A DNA stretch of 64,000 nt from CAJFUR01 sp904420575 (GTDB lineage: Bacteria > Actinomycetota > Coriobacteriia > Coriobacteriales > Eggerthellaceae), in NCBI GenBank assembly GCA_965119745.1, contig OZ221973.1:2914001-2978000 (forward strand), given 5' to 3'. A model generated the notes under the pieces. The model made no database searches, was not told where the DNA came from, and was given only the letters and a program-made list of their open reading frames with translations. Position numbers and translations under genes: made by a program. Shown here piece by piece: positions 49,761 through 57,722 of this stretch (positions are counted from its first letter, which is position 1; each line of letters begins with the position of its first letter).

Positions 49761-51149
49761 TCAGGCAAGGCCGCCCTTGCCTGTCGGCTCAAGGAGGTCG
49801 ATGAGTTCGTCACGGGTGCCCACGCCCATTTTGGAATAGATGTGGTTCGCATGGGTTTTCACGGTAGACTTCGAAATGAAGAGCCTGTGTCCGATGTTCG
49901 TGTAGCTGCGGCCCTGCAAAAGCGCGTAAAGCACCTCGCTTTCCCGTGGGGTGAGGTCGTACCGTGCGGCAATGGAGGCACAGAGCGTTGCGGGGATGGA
50001 GGGGGGCTCGTCGTTGCCGTGCGGGTTCTTGAGGGTCTGCAAGAGGTACACGACGAACTCGAAGACCACCACTGCCAAAAGCACGATCACGCATATCAGG
50101 CACCCGACGGGAACGTCGACGAGATCGCGCAGGATCCGCCCTGCGGCGAACAGGAGGTCCTTGAGACAAAACAGGGCACAGGCCAAAGGCAGGTAGGGGG
50201 CACCGAACACCAGGCGAACCGAGGCGAGAATGCCCATGAAGGCCACGTCGATTTGGGCATACACGGCAAACAGGAGCACCCAAAGGAAGCTGATGGAGCT
50301 GTCCGACACGGCGGCCACCACGAGCAGCACGACGATGGAGCAGGTGGCAAGCACCCAATAGAACGCAGCGATCGAACCGGAATTCGAGCCGAGCTTGCGT
50401 GCAAAGGCGATGACGGCCGCCGAAACGAGCGGCGAGGCGACGAGAAGGGCATAGGCTCCATACTCGCGGTAACCGGTTTCGTTCATGACGAGCAGTCCTT
50501 GCACGAAGCGGGCCGCAAAAGCAGCAACCACGACCAGCTTGATGGCGCCCCACACTTCGCGCACGGGCGCCGCCTGCCTGCAAGCCACTTCGTTTGCAAC
50601 GGGATCGAGACGAAGCTCCCTGCGCAAACAGTAAAACGAGACGGCCACCACGCCGATGCGGACGACGAAGGCGAGAACGCTTCCCGACGAGGAAAGGCCG
50701 AGCACGATGGGCGGCAGGCAGGCGACCGCCGACGAAAGGGCAGACGAGCCGGAAAGGCAGACGAGCGTGGCCCGCAAGGTCTTTTTCTGGAAAACGGACA
50801 GCCACAGCCGGCAGTACAACGCGAACCCGCAGGCGAAAAGCACCGAAGAGGCGGCAAACAAAAAGGCGTTTTCGACATTGTGGGCGAACATTGCAACGTA
50901 GGCTTCTTGGGTTCCGAACGCAGCCAAAAGCAAGGCGAGCGAAACGACGAAGAAAAAGCCGGTCGATCCCCTGTCAAAACGGTCGAGAACGAGGATGGCG
51001 ATCCACGCCGCTGCAGAGGAAAAGCCGATCAGCGCTTGGTAGTCCATGGGAATCGTGGTATAGAAGCTGTACACTCGCTGATACACGAGCATGAGCACTA
51101 CGAACCCGAAAGAGGTCCAAGAACACGAACCCTCGCGATTCCCCTCCAT
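49761..51149 (-). CDS. LuxR-family regulator with multi-span membrane sensor domain
   Basis: 462 residues. About 11-12 hydrophobic spans (residues 10-390) and a C-terminal LuxR domain: DLTPRESEVLYALLQG, then GHRLFISKSTVKTHANHIYSK. The start is taken as the ATG at 51149 (MEGNREGSCSW), preceded by GGTGGAG; a longer frame to 51257 is less likely. It lies 251 nt upstream of the Tat OYE-like reductase on the same strand and 121 nt downstream of another LuxR of the same design. The codon mix is slightly less GC-rich than its neighbours. It probably senses a substrate or the redox state in the membrane. Confidence 0.9.
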   Translation of the reverse strand: MEGNREGSCSWTSFGFVVLMLVYQRVYSFYTTIPMDYQALIGFSSAAAWIAILVLDRFDRGSTGFFFVVSLALLLAAFGTQEAYVAMFAHNVENAFLFAASSVLFACGFALYCRLWLSVFQKKTLRATLVCLSGSSALSSAVACLPPIVLGLSSSGSVLAFVVRIGVVAVSFYCLRRELRLDPVANEVACRQAAPVREVWGAIKLVVVAAFAARFVQGLLVMNETGYREYGAYALLVASPLVSAAVIAFARKLGSNSGSIAAFYWVLATCSIVVLLVVAAVSDSSISFLWVLLFAVYAQIDVAFMGILASVRLVFGAPYLPLACALFCLKDLLFAAGRILRDLVDVPVGCLICVIVLLAVVVFEFVVYLLQTLKNPHGNDEPPSIPATLCASIAARYDLTPRESEVLYALLQGRSYTNIGHRLFISKSTVKTHANHIYSKMGVGTRDELIDLLEPTGKGGLA

Positions 51150-51269
51150 ACTCCACCTCTTCTCGAACGGGGTCGCCGAAAAGGTCATCCGAACCCGGAC
51201 GGGCGCTCCCGCATGCGCCTCGGAACGCTCGCGGCAGCAAGCCCGCCCGACCACCAAGGCGGCGCGCCC

Positions 51270-52775
51270 CTAGTTCCAGATAAGGTCCATCATCTCCTGG
51301 CGGTCGTGGACGCCCAGCTTAGCATAGATGTGGGTCACATGGGTCTTCACGGTGCCGTCCGACAGCACCAGCTCTTCCTGGATGAACGAGCGCGTGCGCC
51401 CTTGCGCGAGCAGCGTGAACACCTCGGTCTCGCGCGGAGAGAGCCGGTAGCGCCGCGCGATCTCAAGGCAGGTGTCTGCAACCGTCTCCGAAAGGGGCGC
51501 GGCCTCCCCTTCGGCGGGGCGTGCCTCGTCCGCCTGCCTTCGGCCGGCGAACCACGTGGCATACAGGGCGCCGATGACCAGCGCGTAGGTGGCCAGCATC
51601 ACGAGCAGCGTGTCGACGATGGCCGCCGTGCTGAGCAACAGCACCCAGGCGATGGACGCGAAGGCGTAGACGGCGCCGGCAAACCCCATGACGCGGTACG
51701 ACGGCAGGTCGAGCGCCTCGAGCGCACAGGCCACGACGGCCCAGAACAGCAGATGGGCAAACAGCTCGTCGATCTGAATGACCTCGGTGAGGAACCCCAG
51801 GAACTCGGCGCCGGGACTCGCCTGGATGGCGACGACGAACAGGCCCACGAGGATGAGCAGGAGCGCCGGCTGGAAACGGAGCGTGAGCGCGGCGTCGGCC
51901 ATGCGCACGACGGCGACGTAGGCGAACGCCGCCACGCACGCCGCCGGCACCACGATGCCGAAGAGCAGGAACTGGTCCGTCGATATGTTGGCGTTCGTGT
52001 CGCCCCACATGCCCAGGTAGCTCACCGACCGGATGACGGCAAGGACAACGGCCGCGACGGCGAGCAGGATGAGCATGGCACGCCGGTCCGCCTGCGACGC
52101 AGCCACGGACGGACGCGGAAGCGACGAGACGCCGAAGACCGTGTGCCTGACGGGCGCGCCGGCGTTCCCCTTCTCCGCCTGCTCCCCCGCGTCGGCGCCG
52201 AAGGCCGGCCGGGCCGCCACGACGGCGGCCTCGAACACGAGCGCGGACGCCACGGGCACGACCATGGCGACGGCCACCTGCACGTCGGGAGTGGCATATG
52301 AGGTCAGCAGCAACAGCAGGGGCAGCTTCACCACCAGGCCGCCCGCGATGCTGGCGACCGTGCAGACCCAGCCCTGGGTGCGGGCGAGCAGCAGGATGTA
52401 GCGCGCGACGAGCCAGAAATAGCACACGCCCGCGACGAACAGCCCGCCGACGGCAAGCGCAGAGGCCTCGAAGAACGTCTGGTGATACGACAGGCCGAAG
52501 CAGGCCGTGCCGAACGCGGCCAGAAGCGGCAGCACGAACCTCAGCACCCCGTCGGCATGCTTGAGGAAGCGCGGCGCGCAGGCGAACGCGAGCGCCGACA
52601 CGAGGATGCCGCCGAGAAAGAACAGCCGTGGATTCGTCCAGTTCTCCATGCCGGAGGCCGACGACAGAAAGCCCAGCGTGTGGCCCATGAGCGTGCACCA
52701 GACCAGGTTGAGACCCAGCCCGCACGCCGCCAGCACCACGCACGCGTTGATGTGAAAGCCTTTGCCCCGTGTCAT
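51270..52775 (-). CDS. LuxR-family regulator with multi-span membrane sensor domain
   Basis: 501 residues with about 12 spans. The C-terminal LuxR domain is RLSPRETEVFTLLAQG, then IQEELVLSDGTVKTHVTHIYAK. A cytoplasmic loop around residues 200-230 is Ala/Gly/Pro-rich. It is divergent from the heme/sulfite-oxidase-fold operon at 53139-56043 and is its likely activator. A perfect GAAACGTTTC palindrome (52892-52901) lies in the shared intergenic region and is a candidate site. Together with the LuxR genes at 18254 and 49761 it shows the repeated pairing of such sensors with exported redox enzymes. Confidence 0.9.
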   Translation of the reverse strand: MTRGKGFHINACVVLAACGLGLNLVWCTLMGHTLGFLSSASGMENWTNPRLFFLGGILVSALAFACAPRFLKHADGVLRFVLPLLAAFGTACFGLSYHQTFFEASALAVGGLFVAGVCYFWLVARYILLLARTQGWVCTVASIAGGLVVKLPLLLLLTSYATPDVQVAVAMVVPVASALVFEAAVVAARPAFGADAGEQAEKGNAGAPVRHTVFGVSSLPRPSVAASQADRRAMLILLAVAAVVLAVIRSVSYLGMWGDTNANISTDQFLLFGIVVPAACVAAFAYVAVVRMADAALTLRFQPALLLILVGLFVVAIQASPGAEFLGFLTEVIQIDELFAHLLFWAVVACALEALDLPSYRVMGFAGAVYAFASIAWVLLLSTAAIVDTLLVMLATYALVIGALYATWFAGRRQADEARPAEGEAAPLSETVADTCLEIARRYRLSPRETEVFTLLAQGRTRSFIQEELVLSDGTVKTHVTHIYAKLGVHDRQEMMDLIWN

Positions 52776-53138
52776 CCCGATAGCGCCCCCGCGCCCCTTC
52801 CCTGCGGCCCGACTCCCGAAAACCGCTTCCCATTATCGCACGACCGCGGCTCGCCTGCACCCCTCAACTTGCAAACGGGTCGCACCGCTTCGAAACGTTT
52901 CCCAAGGTCGCAGGGGCATCCACCAAAATGTCCGATGCCTTGCAGGGCCGCTTTTACAGAAATTACGACCCCTCGGGGATGGCCCGGGCCGACGCGTGTG
53001 CCCTACGATGGCTCGGTTCGCCGTCCACTCCGCCGCAACGGACGAAAGGGGGAAGGAGCGCGGCACGGCCCATTGCATGCCGCGACAGGGCGAAGGAGAG
53101 GCGGGACGAAGACCAGGACCGAAGGAAGAGGAGGACCG
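52776..53138. other. Divergent control region, LuxR gene and heme/sulfite-oxidase-fold operon
   Basis: 363 nt with no gene. Features: the palindrome GAAACGTTTC (52892-52901), a minus-strand GATAAT possible -10 for the LuxR gene near 52835, and a short AT-richer island (about 52925-52975). No convincing -35/-10 pair for the operon. Confidence 0.5.
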
Positions 53139-54944
53139 ATGAGATTCAACAAACACCTCATCATCGCGGCGACCTGCGCCGTGTGCGCGGTCGGCCTCGC
53201 GGCAGGATGCGCGCCGCAGCAGGCCGAAAGCGGCCCGGGCACATCGGGCGGGGACGCCGGACAGGGGCAGGAACCCTCGCAGGAAGAAAGCCTCACGCCC
53301 GAGCAGCAGGCCGTCATAGACGGCGCCGAGGGGACCACGAACGCCGACATCAACGAGGACTTCTACCCGGGCAAGGAGTACCTGGACAACCTGTGGGACC
53401 GCTGGGACCAGGTGGCCGAGGAATACGCGCCCGAGATCAGGACGCTGCCTGACGGCAACATGGTGCAGCGCACGCCCACCGAGTACGCGGTAAACCCCGA
53501 CGCCTGGCAGATCCAGGCAGGCAGCAACTCGTACAACACCTACTGGCTCGACGCCGACAACCGCGGCTGCGAGTCGTGCCATGCGGACATGAACGCGCTC
53601 CTGAAGAACCTTCCCTACGAGCATCCGGTGGCATGGAACGACGAGCTGGACAACAAGATGACCGTGCAGCAGTGCCTGTTCTGCCATTCGTACGCGCCCG
53701 GCTACATCGCCAAGCAGTACGAGTTCGGAACGCTCATGCACGCCGTGCACTACAACACCCGCAACAAGGCGGAGTTCGCGAACGACTACCAGGGCGACTG
53801 CATGTCCTGCCACAACGCCACCGAGAACGGCGAAGGGCTGGAGCTGTGGGACCTCACGAAGTACGACCGTTTGTGGGGCATCAACGACGTCGAGAACGTC
53901 CAAGGCGAGTTTTCCATCGACCAGGAGAAGACCCAGGGCCAAGACGGCGTGTTCTCCTACGACTGGATGCATGCCTACTACGACAACATGCGTCATGGCG
54001 CCGGCGTGAACGGCCTTGACCTCGAGATGCCGCAGAGCCTCTTCGACGAGTGGACCATCACCGTGGACGGCAGCGTGAACGAGCCGTACACGGCCAAGCT
54101 GCCCGACCTCATCGCCGAGGCCGAGGCCGCGGGCGTCGTGGTGACCAAGACGTCGAAGATGGTGTGCAACTGGAACCCGGTCGGCGGCGGCGGCGCCACC
54201 AACACCGAGATCACCGGCATCCCCGTGGGCTGGCTCATCGAAAAGGCCGGCGGCATGAAGGAGGACACCACCGGCGTGAAGGCCCTGCGTGCCGACGGCA
54301 GCTCGCAGCGCGCCTTCCCCAAGTCGAAGGTGGAGGCGAACGAGGCCCTGCTCGTGTACAAGATCGGCGGCGAGTACCTGGACGCGACGCGCGGCTACCC
54401 GTGCACGAACTGGGTCGAGGGCGTCGACGCGCAGATCAACTCGAAGCAGATCGACACGTATCACGTGACCGACGAGGACATCGACTACACCGACAAGTGG
54501 GCCGGCAACCCGAACGGCTGGCAGAACGAGGACGGCGTGGCCATGAACCATCCCAACGCCACCATCCTGGGCGTGCCCGACGGCCTTCTGGTGCAGAACG
54601 GCCAGCCCCACACGTTCAGCGGCTACGTCGACGCGTTCGACGAGAAGATCGCGAGCATGGAGTTCTCCATGGACCGCGGCAAGACGTGGACGAAGTACGA
54701 CCTGGGCGACACCGACCGCAACAAGCTCGTCTGGTGGAGCTTCACCTACACGCCTGAACTGGAAGGCGCCTACTGCCTGACCGTCCGCGCCACCACCGAG
54801 AGCGGCCAGCAGAGCTTCGAGACCCAGACCGTCATGTTCAACGCCAAGGACAAGCTGCCCAGCCCCGAGGAGACCACCGTGCTCGAGAGCGCGGCGCTGG
54901 TTCCCCCGAAGGCCGAGGCCCCGTCCGACGAGAAGAGCGAGTAA
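53139..54944 (+). CDS. Exported triheme cytochrome fused to a sulfite-oxidase-fold domain, lipoprotein
   Basis: 601 residues. Sec lipoprotein signal (lipobox LAAGC, C24) with no twin arginine. Three CxxCH heme sites: C144ESCH, C179LFCH, C221MSCH. Residues about 270-450 read as the sulfite-oxidase/molybdopterin-binding fold, with a Cys at 343 (SKMVCNWNP) where the Mo-ligand Cys would be, but without the usual PLR motif. Residues about 480-590 form the Ig-like dimerisation domain (SGYVDAFDEKIASMEFSMDR, then GKTWTKY). An AGGAGGACC site precedes the ATG. It forms an operon with the next gene. Probably a surface redox protein; substrate unknown. Confidence 0.85.
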   Translation: MRFNKHLIIAATCAVCAVGLAAGCAPQQAESGPGTSGGDAGQGQEPSQEESLTPEQQAVIDGAEGTTNADINEDFYPGKEYLDNLWDRWDQVAEEYAPEIRTLPDGNMVQRTPTEYAVNPDAWQIQAGSNSYNTYWLDADNRGCESCHADMNALLKNLPYEHPVAWNDELDNKMTVQQCLFCHSYAPGYIAKQYEFGTLMHAVHYNTRNKAEFANDYQGDCMSCHNATENGEGLELWDLTKYDRLWGINDVENVQGEFSIDQEKTQGQDGVFSYDWMHAYYDNMRHGAGVNGLDLEMPQSLFDEWTITVDGSVNEPYTAKLPDLIAEAEAAGVVVTKTSKMVCNWNPVGGGGATNTEITGIPVGWLIEKAGGMKEDTTGVKALRADGSSQRAFPKSKVEANEALLVYKIGGEYLDATRGYPCTNWVEGVDAQINSKQIDTYHVTDEDIDYTDKWAGNPNGWQNEDGVAMNHPNATILGVPDGLLVQNGQPHTFSGYVDAFDEKIASMEFSMDRGKTWTKYDLGDTDRNKLVWWSFTYTPELEGAYCLTVRATTESGQQSFETQTVMFNAKDKLPSPEETTVLESAALVPPKAEAPSDEKSE

Positions 54945-54954
54945 GGAGGACGCC

Positions 54955-56043
54955 ATGGCTTTCAACATTACCAAGAAGCTTGCCGGCGGCGTGGCCGGAT
55001 CGGCCCTGCTGATGTTCGGCGCGGCGACGGCGGCCGGAAGCGCGGTCGCGGCCACGCCGCCCCAGACCGCCGGCGCGGACCCGTCCGCCACGACGCACGT
55101 CGTGAACGACCAGGAGGTTCTGGCGCGCTTGCTGGACCAGGGAGACGCACCCTACGTGCGGCTTGCCAACGTCGAGGGCGCGTTCACCTTCAACCAGGAA
55201 GGCACCACGCCCAACGACGAGCTGTTCAACGTGTTCGGCACGGCGCTCACGTCCATGTGCTCCAAGCCCGCCGTCGAGCTGGCCGAATCCGAAGGCGGCG
55301 TGGCCAACTTCTACGTGAACGTGGGCGGCAACGTGAAGAAGAGCTTCACCATCGACGTGCGCGAACTGGCCGAAGACAAAAGCCAGGAGACGCTGATGGC
55401 ATGCTCGTGCGCCACCGGGGCGCCCTTCGGACAGGCACGCGTCATGGGCGTGCCGCTGTCGGCCGTGGTGGAGATGGCCGATTTGGAGGACGGCGTGAAC
55501 ACGGTGACGGCCTACGGCGCCGACGGCTTCGGCCAGCCGCTGCCGCTCCAGTACGCGCTGGAGAAGAACGCGCTTCTGGTGTACCAGGTGAACGGCGAGG
55601 AGCTTTCGTCAAGCGCCGGCTCGAGCCTGCAGCTGTGGATGCCGGAAACGGTGGCACGCTACTTCACGCGCAACATCGTGGACATCGAGCTGACCCAGGA
55701 GGCCGAGGAGCCCGTGCTGCAAGGCATGGACCCGTGCTACCGCAACAAGGTGAACGTCCTCAACTACTCCGACGGATGCGTGTTCAAGGCCGGGGACGAG
55801 ATCACGTTCGAAGGCGTGGCCGACGATCTGGGCAGCCCCGTCACAGCAGTGGAGTTCTCCTTCGACGGAGGAGCCACCTGGACGTCGTGCGCGACCGAAG
55901 GAGCCACGGCGGACAAATGGGTGAACTGGCAGTTCACCACCACGTTCGAGGACGCAGGCGACTACCGCATGACCGTGCGCGCGAAGACCGCCGACGGCGA
56001 GGTGTCCCCGCTCGCCGCCACGCTGCTGTTCGAAGTGGCGTAA
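54955..56043 (+). CDS. Exported sulfite-oxidase-fold protein without hemes
   Basis: 362 residues. Sec-type signal (LAGGVAGSALLMFGAATAAG), no twin arginine and no heme motif. Middle domain (about 60-240) has the sulfite-oxidase layout, with C150/C152 in LMACSCATG at the Mo-ligand position and ARVMGVPLSAVVEMADL after it. The substrate/pterin Arg of PLR is replaced (AGSSLQLWMPE). C-terminal Ig-like domain: ITFEGVADDLGSPVTAVEFS, then FDGGATW. Start at 54955 with AAGGAGGACGCC, 10 nt after the previous stop, so the two are co-expressed and probably form one complex. Terminator at 56066. Confidence 0.82.
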   Translation: MAFNITKKLAGGVAGSALLMFGAATAAGSAVAATPPQTAGADPSATTHVVNDQEVLARLLDQGDAPYVRLANVEGAFTFNQEGTTPNDELFNVFGTALTSMCSKPAVELAESEGGVANFYVNVGGNVKKSFTIDVRELAEDKSQETLMACSCATGAPFGQARVMGVPLSAVVEMADLEDGVNTVTAYGADGFGQPLPLQYALEKNALLVYQVNGEELSSSAGSSLQLWMPETVARYFTRNIVDIELTQEAEEPVLQGMDPCYRNKVNVLNYSDGCVFKAGDEITFEGVADDLGSPVTAVEFSFDGGATWTSCATEGATADKWVNWQFTTTFEDAGDYRMTVRAKTADGEVSPLAATLLFEVA

Positions 56044-56065
56044 GGCGAAATACCGCACGGACGCA

Positions 56066-56100
56066 ACGGGGGCGGCGGGCGTTATGCCCGCCGCCCCCGT
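56066..56100 (+). terminator. Strong intrinsic terminator of the heme/sulfite-oxidase-fold operon
   Basis: Perfect 15-bp stem 56066-56080 with 56086-56100, loop GTTAT, followed by TTCTG. It lies between convergent genes. Confidence 0.85.
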
Positions 56101-56171
56101 TTCTGCGCGCCGGCGCCCGGAAAGGCGCCCCGGCCACCAGTCCGCCCGAAGGCCGGGGCGGCGCGCCGCCC

Positions 56172-57707
56172 TCACCACACGACCGGGATCTCCGTGACGG
56201 TGGCGTCCGTCTTCTCTCGCACATAGGCGTACAGGTTCACGCCCTCCATGCTCGGCTGGCCGTAGTTGAGCTCCTGGGCGCGCACGTTGGCGTTCGTGGT
56301 CGCCTCGTCCATGTCGGCCAGGAAGCGCACGCGCACCGGGCCGCCGTCCGACCACTCCATCGCGGGATGCCAGGCCAGGTTGCGCACTTCGACGTGCCAG
56401 GCCGCACCCGCCGCGGCGGCGGCCGCCGCGCGGGCCGCGGCGTCGTCTGCGGCCGCCGTGCCCGCATCCCCGGCGCTGCCCTCCGCGCCGTCCGCAGTGC
56501 CCGCACCGTCCGCGCCCGCGTCCCCTGAACCGCCGTCCGTGCCCGCTTCGTCGTAGACGCGCACGAAATCGCAGGTGAAGAGTCCGCTCAGGAGGTAGTC
56601 GACCTTTCCCCACCCCGACACGAGGTCGCCGAGGCCGAAGACCACGGGCACCGCGTTGCCCGACGCCCCCTGCACGAGGCGCACGGGCTGCACCGTGTGC
56701 GCATGCGTGCCCAGCACCAAATCGACGTCCAGGTCGGCCAGGAACGCCGCATAATCCAGCTGCTGGCCGTCGGGTTCGCTCTCGTATTCCGTGCCCCAGT
56801 GCATGGCGACGATCACGGCGTCGGCCACCTGCTGCGCGCGACGCACGTCGGCCTCGATGGCCGCCTTGTCGAAGCCGCACAGATGCCACGTGTCCGGAAG
56901 GTCTTCTTGAAAGTAGTTGTCGCCATAGCAGAAGGCCAGGAACGCGAACGTCATGCCGTTGCGCTCCACCAGGCGCACCGTCTCGCGGTCGGCCTGGCTG
57001 CGATAGCTGCCGGCGCAGGCGATGCCTGGATAGGCGTCCCATACGTCGAGCGAGCGCTCGGCTGCCTCCACGCCGTAGTCCAGCACGTGGTTGGTGGCCA
57101 GGTTGACCAGGTTGAAGCCGGTTTTGGCCAGGGCGTCGGCCGCCGCGTCGGGCGTGTTGAAGCTAGGGTAGCCGGCATAGCCGTACTCGTCCGTGCCGGC
57201 CATGACGGTTTCCTGGTTGACGAAGCGCAGGTCGCGCTCCTGCACGAACGGGGCGACCTCCTGGTAGAACGGCGTGAAGTCGTAGACGCCGTCGCCCGGC
57301 GCGCCCCCTGCGGCGTCCGTCAGCTCGAGCACCTGGTCGGTGCCGATCTGGTCGCCTGCCGCCACGAGCGTCACCCGGTCGGGCCGGGCGCCTGCCTGCC
57401 CGCGCCCCCACAGCAGGTAGTCCACGCCGGCAGGCGTGGTGCCGTGCACGACGCCGTTCTCGTCCACGCTCTCGGTCGCGCCGGCCAGCTTGCCGGACGG
57501 GTCCTGCGGGAACGCGGGCGTCTCGGGCGATGCCGCGCCGCCCGCTGCAGGGTTGCCGGCGAGCCCGGCCACCCATGCGACGCCTGCCACGGCCACCACC
57601 GCCACGACGGCGAGCGCGAGCAGGAGGCCGAGGCCGCGCGCACGTGCGGGCGCGCCGCCGGACGGCGCATGCCGCCGATGTATCTGGGTATGCCGCCTGC
57701 CTTCCAT
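56172..57707 (-). CDS. CapA/PgsA-type metallophosphatase-fold protein, membrane anchored
   Basis: 511 residues. N-terminal membrane anchor (GLGLLLALAVVAVVAVAGVA), then a CapA domain: VTLVAAGDQIGTDQV, FVNQETVMAG, NLVNLATNHVLDYG, VIVAMHWGTEYESEPDGQQL and LVLGTHAHTVQPV carry the usual metal-ligand positions. An insert rich in Asp/Gly/Ala (about 405-445) interrupts the last part. Proteins of this family accompany poly-gamma-glutamate capsules but are also common without one; no capsule genes are nearby. The ATG at 57707 lies 15 nt after metG. Confidence 0.85.
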   Translation of the reverse strand: MEGRRHTQIHRRHAPSGGAPARARGLGLLLALAVVAVVAVAGVAWVAGLAGNPAAGGAASPETPAFPQDPSGKLAGATESVDENGVVHGTTPAGVDYLLWGRGQAGARPDRVTLVAAGDQIGTDQVLELTDAAGGAPGDGVYDFTPFYQEVAPFVQERDLRFVNQETVMAGTDEYGYAGYPSFNTPDAAADALAKTGFNLVNLATNHVLDYGVEAAERSLDVWDAYPGIACAGSYRSQADRETVRLVERNGMTFAFLAFCYGDNYFQEDLPDTWHLCGFDKAAIEADVRRAQQVADAVIVAMHWGTEYESEPDGQQLDYAAFLADLDVDLVLGTHAHTVQPVRLVQGASGNAVPVVFGLGDLVSGWGKVDYLLSGLFTCDFVRVYDEAGTDGGSGDAGADGAGTADGAEGSAGDAGTAAADDAAARAAAAAAAGAAWHVEVRNLAWHPAMEWSDGGPVRVRFLADMDEATTNANVRAQELNYGQPSMEGVNLYAYVREKTDATVTEIPVVW

Positions 57708-57722
57708 CGCCGTCCCGCTCCC

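Noticed and set aside
53139..54944. Straightforward molybdenum sulfite oxidase
   Set aside because: Sec-type signal, c-type hemes on the same chain and loss of the PLR motif make a standard Mo enzyme doubtful.
56172..57707. Part of a poly-gamma-glutamate capsule operon
   Set aside because: No capB/capC homologues are adjacent; CapA-like proteins often stand alone.
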